A stretch of DNA of 64,000 nucleotides from JAFGIN01 sp050301235 (GCA_050301235.1 JBNKZD010000252.1:11275-75274), one strand, 5' to 3'; positions 37,760 through 48,069 are shown, counted from the stretch's first letter. Notes: a model not told the origin generated them from the sequence alone. Numbers and translations: made by a program.

Positions 37760-38863
37760 TTACTTATCAGCAGAAAAACTGTTTTTAATAATCGAAATGC
37801 ATTCCATGATCATTGCATCAGTAGCGCCCGGTTTAATAACAACACCCTTCAAAGTTGAAGACTGTGGGCAATACCGCTCAATTTCGCTCTCATTAAAAAA
37901 ACCTATGGCAGAGGTATCCAGAAGTGTTGCAAGTCCATAAAGCATTGTGTTTCCAGTGATAACCAGCTCCGATTCTGTTACAAGCGCTGCAGTCCGCGAA
38001 ACGGACAGATCACTTAAAATGGGTATTTTGAATTGTTGAATCCATGATGTAGCAGTTATACCTTCATTTAAATACAGGTACCATCTGAATGTTTTGAATG
38101 AAAGTATGGTAGATATCAGTTTTGATGCGCCACTTTCTCCAAGTGTATTCAGAAGTGATGCGACATCAATACCCCCAAGCCCTGACCCCTTTTTCAATCC
38201 GGATTCCTTCATCAGATGCTCAACTTCCTCAATGGTTTTTTTTGCAACACACCATTTCAGATTCTCACTCTCAGTTGAGAACATCTGTGCAATCGAGCAG
38301 TTCCAGTCCGGAAGATATTTTTTAAAAGCTGAAGGACGAACATGCAGGTTGAGGAAAGGATATTCCCCCGAATCGTGATAGCCGATCCGAACAGGAGCCC
38401 GTGTAGCACCTGTGAAATAGAGAACCGCAAGTTCCGGCTGATGATCCAGTAGAAAACAGATATCAGCTGAACCCCGAAACTGTCGGGATAAATTCAGAAA
38501 TGATGAGCCAAACCCTTTGCGGTCTTCAATGTCATACTCTATAATTTTGAGACCAGGAATCATGTTCACAACGGATGCAATAGATTGTTCACAGAGAAGG
38601 GTAATTGCAGCATGCTTGAAAGTCGATACAAGCGAAATGACATTTTTAAGCTGGTAGAGGGATTGAAGCCGATCTTCCGGGAGGATTATTACAATATTTT
38701 TAACATGAGATATATTAATTGGGAAGTTAACCTGACTTTCTCGCTGGCGTTTCTTTAAAACCATTGATAACAATGATTTAGAGTGGTTTTTCCCTAAAAG
38801 TCTGAACAAAGTTCCTCTGACCCTTACTGTAGACTTTGCTTTTTTTTCGGTACTATTATACAA
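37760..38863 (-). CDS. Glycosyltransferase family 9-like (heptosyltransferase superfamily)
   Basis: GT-B protein in which IVIILPEDRLQSLYQLKNVI (about residues 51-70) resembles the first strand and loop of ADP-heptose-type transferases. The C-terminal part has VTESELVITGNTMLYGLATLL, corresponding to the donor-site segment before the usual T/S-rich loop. The sequence is diverged and the canonical Asp/His motifs are weak, so activity on heptose is not implied. Length 367 fits GT9. The ribosome site is poor (AGGAG about 16 bases away). The gene is divergent from the GGDEF gene and downstream of a dispersed repeat copy. Confidence 0.65.
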   Translation of the reverse strand: MYNSTEKKAKSTVRVRGTLFRLLGKNHSKSLLSMVLKKRQRESQVNFPINISHVKNIVIILPEDRLQSLYQLKNVISLVSTFKHAAITLLCEQSIASVVNMIPGLKIIEYDIEDRKGFGSSFLNLSRQFRGSADICFLLDHQPELAVLYFTGATRAPVRIGYHDSGEYPFLNLHVRPSAFKKYLPDWNCSIAQMFSTESENLKWCVAKKTIEEVEHLMKESGLKKGSGLGGIDVASLLNTLGESGASKLISTILSFKTFRWYLYLNEGITATSWIQQFKIPILSDLSVSRTAALVTESELVITGNTMLYGLATLLDTSAIGFFNESEIERYCPQSSTLKGVVIKPGATDAMIMECISIIKNSFSADK

Positions 38864-39007
38864 TTTTACGGAACTCCTGGCAGAGATGACTGCTGTTGTT
38901 TAAAATAGCTATCTTTCTCAGTGAGATCAATGGTTTTAATATGTATATAGCCTTTTCCTGGAATAAATAAAACCTTTTCCGGTTTTAAGGAGGCTGATAC
39001 AGAAGGT

Positions 39008-41203
39008 GTGTTTTCTTACGATGAGATGTTGATGACCTATACCACTATTATACCAATAATTTTAGAATTTTTCCTCTTTTCTGTATTAAGTGGACTCTCT
39101 GTGCTTGGGTATGCGGACGGTCTCCTTTCGGAAGTACCCTACATCAGCTATCTTAATTGCCTTCCTCTGCTCGTTATCTTTGGTATTGCCGGACTTCTGA
39201 TCTCCCTGTCTCCAACAGCCAGAATATCCCTCAACTCATCATACGGCATTGCCGCTTTGACATGTGTACTACTGCGAATGTCAGCTACACCAGATGCTCA
39301 TGACAATATCTTTCATACATCTCCTCTTATTTATATCGTTATTACCGGTATCGGAGTTATGAGTGTATCAAGTTACGGCTGGTCAGTTCCATTTTTATTT
39401 TTTGTGATTGCAGACCTTATTACTGTTACAGTACCAGATTTCTCAAAGGACTTGAATTCCGGAACGGATCATCTGTTCACAGCCGCAATCCAGAACAGCA
39501 GCTGGTACATTTACATGCTCACTATCGGAATTATCACCTCCCTGACACAGAAAAATGTTATGACAATACGACCTCGCATGGAAATAAAACAGGAAGAGCT
39601 TTCTGTTGCACCCAATCCGGTTGCCACGCATAAAACCGAGGCGATTGTTACAACTGAACAGCCAGCCAAAACGCAACTCATTACTGTTGAGTACAACCTC
39701 AATGATTTCTCTCAAAGTCAAAATGGAGAAGTTCTGGAAATACTCAGCAGTGTGGTCTATTTCATGTGCCGCAATTTTAAATCATATTCTGCTCTGGGCT
39801 TTATCTATGATCCATCAAAAAAATCCTTCATACTCAATTCCTATCATTCGAAAAGTATGAACGTTATCAAAAACATCGAAATTCCTCTGGACACTGGCCC
39901 TGTTGGGAAAATCGGTACCGAATGCCGTTCTTTCATGAGCGGAGATTATTCATTTTACTCCTCCGATCTTGGATATTACACCGGAGCTGAGGAGATCCAT
40001 TCGATTCTGGCTGTACCTATTATTTCAGATGAATCAGAGCTGCTTGGAGCGCTGGTCATTGACAGTCTTGACAAAAACTCTTTCAAAGAACAGGATAAGG
40101 AGATTCTCAAGCGGTTTTCAGCATTGGCGGCAGCCCTAGTTATCAATACCCGCATGAGAGTATACCAGGAACGTGCTGCAGCAACATTCATGATTTATTA
40201 TGAAGCAAGTCATCAGTTCACTACTGCATTGAGCCTGGACGAAGTGTTTAATGTGTTATTTCAGGTAGTGCCCAAAATAACTCCCTGCACACGACAAATG
40301 GCTATAATTTACAATGAAGATGATAAAAGCGGTGTGATTACCCGAATTGAAGGAAGCGAGACGGAGATTCCTCTTAATTCCACTTTTTCACTCAACAATG
40401 GTATCTACTCCTTTGTTCTGAAAAACAGAAAGCTTGTTTATGTGCAGGATTTCAGACAGTACGAGGGTAAATATTTTCGTTTCTCTCCTAATGAAGCACG
40501 CAATCCCAATGTGCGTTCTCTTATCATCTTTCCAGTTCTCGATGATGAATCCCGATGCAGGGGACTGTTTTCGGTAGAAAGTGACCAACCAGGGATATTC
40601 AGTAATGAAATTCAACAAACACTTAATACCCTTATTGAAAATGCATCTGTTGCGTTTACACGAGCACTTCTTTACAAAAAGATGGAGAAGCTTGCTACTA
40701 CCGATGGCTTAACCGAGCTGAATAATCATCGTCAATTTCAGGAACTGCTTTCACAGGAGCTCCAGCGCTCCCGGCGCTATAACAGAATGGTCTCACTGCT
40801 CCTTATGGACATCGATCATTTTAAATCGTTCAATGACACCTATGGTCATCCGGTGGGAGATCTGGTGCTGAAAGAGATTGCAACATGTATTCGTCAATCA
40901 ATACGGACCAATGACATTCCTGCCCGCTATGGTGGTGAAGAGTTTACAGTTATTCTACCGGAAACAAATGAGCAGGGTGGAATGACTATCGCCGAACGCA
41001 TCCGTTCCACTATCGAGCGACACACGATCCATTCGTTAAATCGTCAACTGAAAGTTACTGTCAGTATCGGCTGTGCATCCTACGTTGCATCACAAATTGC
41101 CCAAAAAGATCTTATCGACCGTGCAGACAAGGCACTCTATTATTCAAAAGAGCATGGAAGAAACTGTGTTACCCTGTTCAGGGAAGGGATGTCTAAGAAA
41201 TGA
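39008..41203 (+). CDS. Membrane diguanylate cyclase with GAF domains
   Basis: Makes cyclic di-GMP. About five membrane helices lie in residues 5-180, followed by two GAF-like sensory domains (about 230-385 and 395-555). The GGDEF domain is about 565-725. The active-site loop is RYGGEEF with GGEEF at 642-646. The primary inhibitory site R-T-N-D lies exactly five residues before it, so product inhibition is expected. The start is GTG 39008 with AAGGAGG 14 bases away; ATG at 39026 is an alternative. Its stop is only 35 bases from the stop of the convergent SLBB export gene, so control of the neighbouring polysaccharide locus by c-di-GMP is likely (inference). Confidence 0.92.
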   Translation: MFSYDEMLMTYTTIIPIILEFFLFSVLSGLSVLGYADGLLSEVPYISYLNCLPLLVIFGIAGLLISLSPTARISLNSSYGIAALTCVLLRMSATPDAHDNIFHTSPLIYIVITGIGVMSVSSYGWSVPFLFFVIADLITVTVPDFSKDLNSGTDHLFTAAIQNSSWYIYMLTIGIITSLTQKNVMTIRPRMEIKQEELSVAPNPVATHKTEAIVTTEQPAKTQLITVEYNLNDFSQSQNGEVLEILSSVVYFMCRNFKSYSALGFIYDPSKKSFILNSYHSKSMNVIKNIEIPLDTGPVGKIGTECRSFMSGDYSFYSSDLGYYTGAEEIHSILAVPIISDESELLGALVIDSLDKNSFKEQDKEILKRFSALAAALVINTRMRVYQERAAATFMIYYEASHQFTTALSLDEVFNVLFQVVPKITPCTRQMAIIYNEDDKSGVITRIEGSETEIPLNSTFSLNNGIYSFVLKNRKLVYVQDFRQYEGKYFRFSPNEARNPNVRSLIIFPVLDDESRCRGLFSVESDQPGIFSNEIQQTLNTLIENASVAFTRALLYKKMEKLATTDGLTELNNHRQFQELLSQELQRSRRYNRMVSLLLMDIDHFKSFNDTYGHPVGDLVLKEIATCIRQSIRTNDIPARYGGEEFTVILPETNEQGGMTIAERIRSTIERHTIHSLNRQLKVTVSIGCASYVASQIAQKDLIDRADKALYYSKEHGRNCVTLFREGMSKK

Positions 41204-41238
41204 CATCCATTTACTAATAAGCGTACCTGCTGAACTAA

Positions 41239-42864
41239 TTACTTTTTATATGTGGTGTACACCGATAGCATTAGTGCAACCGTTGCAGAGAAGACCGAAA
41301 AGAGCGGCAAAACAATCGTGGTAAGTGTTTTATTCTCCTGTGACACAGGCACAACAACAATGTCACCCGGTTCGATTTCTCCATTTTTATCTTTCGATGT
41401 TACAACATCTTCATATGTAGTAATAATATAGCAATTCCTCCGGTCCGCCCTACGCTGGTAACCACCAGCTGCTTTGATATAGTAAGAGATAGACTCCCCC
41501 TGCTTATATGCGACCCCGCCCGGATTAGCCACACTACCACTGATATACACCTTGGTATCCTTTTTCGGCAGAATAATGCGATCACGTTCCTCAAGCTCTA
41601 CATCACCATCTTTTAAACGTAATACCGAGTAGTCCCTGCTGTATTTGAGCATCGAAAGTGATGAGTTAATTTCAGGTCGTATTTCTTTGGCAAGATTGGC
41701 ACTATTATCTGAAGGAACCCGCTTGCTCTCCCGTACCACCACGGCCCTGTTCATATCTGCAAATTCCATCGGACCGCCTGCAAGCTCAATTATACTTGCA
41801 GCACTCACTCCAGTCTTTATCACAGGATAAGATCCAGGCCGTGCAACTGCTCCACTTACCGACACCAGCAGCGGCTCTGCATAATTTACTTTTTTGGGAA
41901 CTACCACTATATCGTTGTCCCCGAGCGCAAATGGCTCCCGGTTTTTATAGTTTATCGTCGTCACCGTCCGATTAAATCCATTATTATCGGTGCGTTGAAC
42001 TATCACTCTCTCTGAGTCCGCTGCTGAACTCATCTCAAAGAGGTCTAAAAATGAACAAATGTCCTCGCCAGGCAATATTGGCAGCTTGCCACCCTGATCG
42101 TTAACTTCACCTCCAAGAAACACTCTCTGCGAAACCGGTGTTATCAAAATACGATCGCCTGGATAAACGTAAGGGTTTTGGGACAGGTCTCCACGAAGGA
42201 GATATCGATACAGATCACAATAACTGACACTATCACCATTCTCACATCGCACTCTACGATAGTTAACCTTCTTGAATGAAGGTAAGGAATCGGCATTGGC
42301 CATCTTAATAACATCAACTATGCGCTGCATCCCGGATAACGAGTAGGTACCAGGGTTTGCCAGAGGACCGATTATATTCACAGTTGCTGTTTTTACCTTC
42401 TCAAGAGATACGTATACCTCTTTCTTTAACAGTGCTTCGCAACTCTCTTTGATCTTTTTTCTGGCATCACAAAGACGCATTTTTTCTACTGGAACGATAC
42501 CAATCTCCGGAATAAACAAGTCGCCATTCTGATTTACCTTGCCGGGATAGTACACTGAAGGGTTTTTCATCAAAGCCACCATGAACTCATCCCCGCTTCC
42601 TACACGGAAGGTACTGTCATTAATAGAGTTATCAGCATCTAAACGGTTTGTCTGAGCTGATAGCGGAGAAATGGTTTTTGAACTCACATTGCGAATTTTT
42701 TGAATATCACTAAAAGGGTAGCCTGAGATTTCAAAGCTGGGTTGTGCAAAGGTCATAATTGAAGCAACGGCACTGAAAACAAGACTGCTATACAATGGTG
42801 GACCACTCCTTGAAAAATTAAACTCTGATATAAAATAATTCCTCGCCGCAGACATTTCTACCAC
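41239..42864 (-). CDS. Polysaccharide export protein with SLBB domains (Wza-like)
   Basis: Outer-membrane/periplasmic export channel component. A hydrophobic N-terminal segment (about residues 22-40) may be a signal peptide. The Poly_export domain starts near 82 (FRVGSGDEFMV) and runs through IGPLANPGTYSLSG. At least three more SLBB-type units follow: VFLGGEVNDQGG, VSVSGAVARPGSYPV and VYISGSVANPGG. The last ~25 residues form a membrane helix, in place of the amphipathic helix of E. coli Wza. No lipobox is clear. The start is GTG 42864 or ATG 42855; neither has a strong ribosome site. Divergent from the wzz-like gene, with which it would form the export machinery. Confidence 0.88.
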   Translation of the reverse strand: MVEMSAARNYFISEFNFSRSGPPLYSSLVFSAVASIMTFAQPSFEISGYPFSDIQKIRNVSSKTISPLSAQTNRLDADNSINDSTFRVGSGDEFMVALMKNPSVYYPGKVNQNGDLFIPEIGIVPVEKMRLCDARKKIKESCEALLKKEVYVSLEKVKTATVNIIGPLANPGTYSLSGMQRIVDVIKMANADSLPSFKKVNYRRVRCENGDSVSYCDLYRYLLRGDLSQNPYVYPGDRILITPVSQRVFLGGEVNDQGGKLPILPGEDICSFLDLFEMSSAADSERVIVQRTDNNGFNRTVTTINYKNREPFALGDNDIVVVPKKVNYAEPLLVSVSGAVARPGSYPVIKTGVSAASIIELAGGPMEFADMNRAVVVRESKRVPSDNSANLAKEIRPEINSSLSMLKYSRDYSVLRLKDGDVELEERDRIILPKKDTKVYISGSVANPGGVAYKQGESISYYIKAAGGYQRRADRRNCYIITTYEDVVTSKDKNGEIEPGDIVVVPVSQENKTLTTIVLPLFSVFSATVALMLSVYTTYKK

Positions 42865-42880
42865 AAGCTGCTTTTATGAA

Positions 42881-42910
42881 TTGACTTGGAATCGCTCATG
42901 GAGCTATTTT
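42881..42910 (+). promoter_or_regulatory. Possible promoter of the wzz-wzy unit
   Basis: TTGACT (42881-42886) and TATTTT (42905-42910) are 18 bases apart in the divergent region; transcription would start near 42917, about 65 bases before the ATG at 42981. The -10 box is weak. Confidence 0.3.
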
Positions 42911-42980
42911 TGTTTTTATAACAGATTTCCATACACCTTTTTCCGCAAAAAACATCATAGGGTTTCCGCAAAAAAAACTC

Positions 42981-44150
42981 ATGGCACAATCTACTCTTGA
43001 ATTTCTGGATTTCCTTGCAATTGTTGTCAGGCATAAAATAACCCTGTTTCTCATTTTTATCATCTCTCTGTTTTCATCCTATGGCCTCATCTACTTTTTT
43101 GTCGAGGAACAGTTTGATGCAGAAACTGTAATTATTCCAAGCGGCCAGAACTCTCTGGCCGGAGTATCTTCACTGATGAAAAACATCTCTTCAGTTCTGC
43201 CTATCGGCATTGGTGATATCAATAAAGAATCGGAGATGGATCTCTATAACACTATCATTTATAGCCGCACATCAGTAGAAACCCTGATCGAGAAGTTTGG
43301 ATTGAAGGAGATTCTTAAAATTCAGCGCAGGGAAGAACTTCACAAAGCAGTGCGGAGAATGATAAAGGCAAAAGTTACGATTGAGAATGCTTATACAATC
43401 ACCGTGCGGGCAAATTCACGACAACTTGCCAGCGACATGTCCAACTTCATAGTTGACTATGTTAATAAAAAAATCGTAGAACTTAACAGCGCAAAATCAA
43501 AGGATAATCGCCTTTTTCTCGAAAAAAGATATCGGATTATCAGTGACAGTTTAGCAAGCGCAGAAGACAATCTCAAGCATTTTCAGGAAACCGAAGGTGT
43601 CTTCGATGCATCAGAACAGGTGAACTCAACTATCGAAGTATTTACAAAACTTGAATCAGATCTGGCTTCAAAGCAGATAGAATATAGTGTAATGAGTCAA
43701 ATCTATGGTAGAAGTTCACCAAACGCCACAATGGCGAAAGTTGCTATTGATGAATACAAAAGGAAAATCGAGTCAATAAAGAGTGGTAAAGAAAAACGTC
43801 TTTCTGTTGTCACAATCGATTCCCTTCCTCTTAAGGCTCTTCAATTTTACCGTTATTTCAGAGATGTAAAAATCAATGAAGAGATGCTTAAATTTATCCT
43901 TCCATTATACGAACAATCTAAATTCGATGAACAACGCGATATACCGATTCTTCAGGTAATTGATAAAGCCGTTCCTCCGGAGAGGAAATCGTATCCTCCA
44001 CGAACTGTTTTTGCTGGAATCTTAGCATTTGCTACAACGTGTTTCGCAGGTTTTTTCCTATTTATCAACGACATTGTCAGGAATTCAGAAAATCCAAAAA
44101 TAGGGTTCCTTAAAAGGAATCTTTTCCGTTTCAAATCCCTTGATCAATAA
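42981..44150 (+). CDS. Wzz-type polysaccharide chain-length determinant / co-polymerase
   Basis: Inner-membrane protein with the two-helix layout of Wzz: a membrane helix at about residues 19-40 and another at about 342-365, with a long coiled-coil periplasmic region between them. The second helix is preceded by the Pro-rich VIDKAVPPERKSYPPR, the equivalent of the conserved P-x-x-P region. There is no cytoplasmic tyrosine kinase domain as in Wzc, so chain-length control here lacks a built-in kinase. Length 389 is normal. It lies 17 bases before the O-antigen-ligase-like gene and is divergent from the export gene. Confidence 0.88.
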   Translation: MAQSTLEFLDFLAIVVRHKITLFLIFIISLFSSYGLIYFFVEEQFDAETVIIPSGQNSLAGVSSLMKNISSVLPIGIGDINKESEMDLYNTIIYSRTSVETLIEKFGLKEILKIQRREELHKAVRRMIKAKVTIENAYTITVRANSRQLASDMSNFIVDYVNKKIVELNSAKSKDNRLFLEKRYRIISDSLASAEDNLKHFQETEGVFDASEQVNSTIEVFTKLESDLASKQIEYSVMSQIYGRSSPNATMAKVAIDEYKRKIESIKSGKEKRLSVVTIDSLPLKALQFYRYFRDVKINEEMLKFILPLYEQSKFDEQRDIPILQVIDKAVPPERKSYPPRTVFAGILAFATTCFAGFFLFINDIVRNSENPKIGFLKRNLFRFKSLDQ

Positions 44151-44167
44151 ATTCAAGTTTTTTGATT

Positions 44168-45628
44168 ATGCAACCTGTAACCCTTCAAAACAAGCCCCTT
44201 CCAGTCTTATTATCCGGGTTGTTTTTGACGGTTCTGGTTTTTCTCTCATATAATCACTTTGGATTTAACTGGAAAGCCTCTTTTGTTATCACTTTATTGC
44301 CTTTTGCGCTTGTAAGTATCATTCATATCGATCTGGCAATTCTTGCCGCCATAGCTCTTTTATATTTTCAAACCGATCTTTTATCTTACAGAGTTGCTGT
44401 TTTTGGATTTGTGCCAATCGTTCTTGCATCGATTTTCACTTTTAAAGTAATCCCAAAGAGCCAGAAAAACAGTAATCCTGTTTTAGCACATTTTTTCATC
44501 TATGTCATACTGATGATGCCATCTTTGATTAACTGTTCTGATGTTCCCATGGCATTTGTCAGATTATTTAATTTTTTTTCCATGTCACTTGTATTCATAA
44601 TTATTGGAAATCTGGTTACCAGCTATAAACAGATAAAGCTTTTTATGATCGCATACCTCTGTTTATCTGCATTAAACGGTATCTCGGTACTTTATCTTGC
44701 TGCAACTGAAGGTGGCCGTATTTTTGGTTTTATGGGAGTGGTGTATGTTGATTTTGTCTGTATAGCAATATTGATAGTCCTCACCATGATGCTTTACTTT
44801 AAAAAAAAGCACATAGTACTACTTTTTCTAATAGCCATGTTTTTTACCATTTCCTTTCTTGCAACTCAGACCAGAGGTTCTGCACTTGCACTTGTTGGTA
44901 CTTTTGGTATTGGTTCTCTCCTGTTATTTTTAAATTCGGAAAAATTCAACTATTCGAAAAGGAAATTATCGTATATCTTTTCAATTGGTTTGGTAGTGTT
45001 TATTGCATTTATTGCTTTATCATTCATCATCTTTCCCGAATCTACCAAACGGTTTTCCGAACTCTCCTCCTCAACCAGTATCAGTTTAAGTGATGAAAAA
45101 AGTTTTGGTAAAAGTACAATAATCACCCGCCTTTTAATCTGGCTTACCTCTTTAAATGCATTTCTGAAACACCCGATTATAGGAATCGGCGCATATTCAT
45201 TTCCATTCGAATCAATTCACTACAATCTGATACCTTTACAATTGTACAAACTGTTCGTCAAAGGCTTAAGCCCTCATATTACTTATTTAGCTGTCATAAC
45301 CGAAAGTGGCATCATTGGATTGATAGGCTTTATAATTTTTGTATTTGGATCAATAAAAATGTCGTATTCCACGTTTATCAGAGCATCAAGCAGAATACAG
45401 ATTCATTTCTCTTTCGGAATCCTGATTACTCAACTGTATATAGCATGTTCAATGTGTATTACTGATGCCTGGGAATGGGGACAATGTGGGATGCTCTGGA
45501 GTATCATCTTAGGGCTGGCAGTAGCAAATTATTCAATTGTCAAAAAAGAAACCGGGATACACAAATACTCTGAGATTAACGAGCCAACACCTTCAATGCC
45601 GGAATTTTTTTCGAAACCGCACCAATAA
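44168..45628 (+). CDS. O-antigen polymerase/ligase family membrane protein (Wzy-like)
   Basis: Polytopic protein (486 residues from ATG 44168; TTG at 44162 is in frame two codons earlier) with about eleven membrane helices. A large periplasmic loop near residues 290-370 contains the segment LIWLTSLNAFLKHPIIGIGAY, the Wzy_C / O-antigen-ligase signature with the R...H-P-x-x-G-x-G pattern. It should polymerise lipid-linked repeat units or ligate them. In a locus with Wzx and Wzz the polymerase role is more likely. Its 3' end overlaps the convergent wzx-like gene by 53 bases. Confidence 0.85.
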   Translation: MQPVTLQNKPLPVLLSGLFLTVLVFLSYNHFGFNWKASFVITLLPFALVSIIHIDLAILAAIALLYFQTDLLSYRVAVFGFVPIVLASIFTFKVIPKSQKNSNPVLAHFFIYVILMMPSLINCSDVPMAFVRLFNFFSMSLVFIIIGNLVTSYKQIKLFMIAYLCLSALNGISVLYLAATEGGRIFGFMGVVYVDFVCIAILIVLTMMLYFKKKHIVLLFLIAMFFTISFLATQTRGSALALVGTFGIGSLLLFLNSEKFNYSKRKLSYIFSIGLVVFIAFIALSFIIFPESTKRFSELSSSTSISLSDEKSFGKSTIITRLLIWLTSLNAFLKHPIIGIGAYSFPFESIHYNLIPLQLYKLFVKGLSPHITYLAVITESGIIGLIGFIIFVFGSIKMSYSTFIRASSRIQIHFSFGILITQLYIACSMCITDAWEWGQCGMLWSIILGLAVANYSIVKKETGIHKYSEINEPTPSMPEFFSKPHQ

Positions 45629-47084
45629 GATCCCTGAAAATTCGGTTCCTTAGTGATACTAAAATAATAGCAGCTATACAAATAGTTATGTTAATGGCAG
45701 TATAAAGCATAAAGTGTGTATTTCCTGTTGACCGGGCAATCAATAATAGTTGAATACTGACAAAAACAAGGCCGACCAGGAACATCTCCTTGATCTCTAC
45801 AGGAAAGATTTCCCGGGTAATCCTGTTTTTTCTATGAAAGCATATCAGTTGATATAATCCTCCTGCCATAATACTAAACATTGACGCTATTGCGACTCCT
45901 TTACCACCGAATGCATATCCCAGAATCGCCCCTAAAGCGATGTTTAAAACAGCAACGAGAATATGTGCAATGACATTGTCACCGATATCCCCTGTACCCA
46001 TATTGGTGAAATAAGCAGAAACAGCTATTGAGTTAAAAAACCATGCTGCAGCAAGTGTTAAAAAAAGGAACAGGAAGCGGGAATTTAATGCACCGATCCA
46101 AATGCTTGAAATGACTGGCGATGATAATACCAGGAGTGTAAAAACCGGAATACAAATGAAAAATAAAAATTTATACGAAGAGATGTAAAATGTAATAATT
46201 TTTTCAGGTTCCTTCTCCTGATAGGAGGCTACCGCAGGAACTAACGATTGATATGCCGCCACAATAAAGGATCTTGTCTGCACAACAAATTTACTGGCAA
46301 GTTCGAACATGCCTACATAGGCAACCCCCCCGAATTTTGAGAGGAAAAATTTGATTAATGGTTCGGTGAAAATCACAGAAAAGTTTATGACTTGAAATTT
46401 CAGACTATAACCGATTATTTCATTAAAAACTTCCCGACTCCAATGCCTGGGAATAATTGGTAACTGTTTTAAATCCCTTTTAAGCATTACCAATGAAAGA
46501 ATTAATACCGTTATACTTTCCCCGAGTTTTATACAGGTTAACCCGTAAACACCCCATGTTGGTGTAACGATAATAACTGCTATAAAAATCATTACAGAGA
46601 CCAGAAACATAATCCCGTTTCTTAAATAAATTTTGTTTAATCCATCCAGGGCTGATGCAGATATCGAACCGACCATACTGATAGCAAATGAGATAAACGC
46701 AATTGGAAGGATTTCACGAATTATACTATATGAAGCCGAATCAACACAAAACTTTAAAATGTAAACAGTTAATGGATAAGCTATTATTAAACCTGCTATA
46801 CTTAGAATGACCATCGTAACAAATGCAGTTTCTATAACATCAACTGTTTTTTTAAAAAATCCTTGTGAATAGTATTTCGATACAAACTTGATAATACTTC
46901 CCTGCATTCCAAAGCCGGACACACCAAAGAAACTATTAACGGAAATCACTAATGACCATATCCCGAGATTTGAAATGCCTATCGTATCGTAAAGATACTT
47001 ATATTGAAAAAACACCAGACATGCAGTCAGAAACATCTGAACCATTGACGTTGATGAATTAAGTAAGATTTTCTCTTTGGACAT
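45576..47084 (-). CDS. Polysaccharide flippase (Wzx-like, MOP superfamily)
   Basis: Integral membrane protein with 12-14 helices over 502 residues and no large soluble domain, typical of Polysacc_synt/Wzx transporters that turn lipid-linked oligosaccharide to the periplasmic face. The N-terminus has the familiar YLYDTIGISNLGIWSLVIS pattern after the first helix, and the mid part GLNKIYLRN. It pairs functionally with the polymerase and Wzz encoded on the other strand. The last 53 bases overlap the end of the wzy-like gene in convergent orientation. Upstream of the start, about 130 bases away, is a TATAGTTACATA element also present in the promoter at 37447. Confidence 0.88.
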   Translation of the reverse strand: MSKEKILLNSSTSMVQMFLTACLVFFQYKYLYDTIGISNLGIWSLVISVNSFFGVSGFGMQGSIIKFVSKYYSQGFFKKTVDVIETAFVTMVILSIAGLIIAYPLTVYILKFCVDSASYSIIREILPIAFISFAISMVGSISASALDGLNKIYLRNGIMFLVSVMIFIAVIIVTPTWGVYGLTCIKLGESITVLILSLVMLKRDLKQLPIIPRHWSREVFNEIIGYSLKFQVINFSVIFTEPLIKFFLSKFGGVAYVGMFELASKFVVQTRSFIVAAYQSLVPAVASYQEKEPEKIITFYISSYKFLFFICIPVFTLLVLSSPVISSIWIGALNSRFLFLFLTLAAAWFFNSIAVSAYFTNMGTGDIGDNVIAHILVAVLNIALGAILGYAFGGKGVAIASMFSIMAGGLYQLICFHRKNRITREIFPVEIKEMFLVGLVFVSIQLLLIARSTGNTHFMLYTAINITICIAAIILVSLRNRIFRDLIGAVSKKIPALKVLAR

Positions 47085-47336
47085 CTGTCGTTATTGACCT
47101 TTGGCAATTTAATAATGCCTGCAGAAGAAAATACAAATGCAGGAAATGTAATGAAGGATTTTTTTAAATAGATCCCATTTCTGAATACATAGTAAAAATA
47201 CCTAATATTATGTAACTATACAATCTATTAGTTCGTGGTATATCCGATAAGATAGTATCAATGTAATGATCGGTTTGTTTTTTATTGATCAAAATCGTAT
47301 ATTTTTGTGTACATTTTTATCCAGGTTTTAATAACT

Positions 47337-48068
47337 ATGAAAATTTCTATTGTAACCCCAACCCTGAATCAAGCTCAATTTATCCAAAAAACTATCAAAT
47401 CGGTAGCAGAACAACGCTATCCGAATTTCGAACATATTATCATTGATGGCGTTTCTACCGATGGAACATTGGAGATACTTAAAAATTATCCTCACCTTAA
47501 GTGGATCTCAGAAAAGGACAACGGCCAGAGCAATGCCATCAATAAAGGTTTCCGGATGGCGACCGGTGATATAGTTGCCTGGATCAACTCTGATGATTTT
47601 TACGACAGCGGAGTATTTAAAACGGTCAGTGATCATTTTACCAGAAATAGCAACAGTAATTTCGTATATGGTGATATAACCTATATTGATGCCCAGAATA
47701 ATATCATTGAAAAACACCATGGAGCAAACTTAACTTATGACAATCTTGTTAGGTGTTCTGACATCATAAGACAACCAAGCTGTTTCTGGAAAAAAAGTGT
47801 TCTAGAAAAAGTCGGCTTACTGAACGAACATCTGCATCTGGTAATGGATTATGATTTCTTTCTGCGAATCGGGAAACAGTACACATTCGATTATGTCGAA
47901 AAGAATTTGAGTTTTTTCAGGTGTTATCCGGAGGGGAAAACAGGGAAATTTCGCAAAAAGCAGCTTATTGAACTGATTAAAGTATTATACCGCCATGAAC
48001 ACTTCAGGATGTACAGGTCTGCAAAATTTGTTTTAAGAAAATTAATTTACCTTTTGATGAATCAATAA
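47337..48068 (+). CDS. Glycosyltransferase family 2
   Basis: GT-A fold transferase, cytoplasmic. The ATG at 47337 gives the standard start (MKISIVTPTLNQ); a GTG at 47307 adds ten unhelpful residues. Motifs are IIIDGVSTDGT and WINSDDFYD, the DxD-type metal site near residue 85, followed by DYDFFLRIG, which contains the catalytic-base region. Length 243 is at the short end of the usual range. Closest in type to WfgS/WcaA-like enzymes of antigen loci; sugar unknown. Its stop lies one base from the stop of the convergent GT4 gene. Confidence 0.88.
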   Translation: MKISIVTPTLNQAQFIQKTIKSVAEQRYPNFEHIIIDGVSTDGTLEILKNYPHLKWISEKDNGQSNAINKGFRMATGDIVAWINSDDFYDSGVFKTVSDHFTRNSNSNFVYGDITYIDAQNNIIEKHHGANLTYDNLVRCSDIIRQPSCFWKKSVLEKVGLLNEHLHLVMDYDFFLRIGKQYTFDYVEKNLSFFRCYPEGKTGKFRKKQLIELIKVLYRHEHFRMYRSAKFVLRKLIYLLMNQ

Positions 48069-48069
48069 A

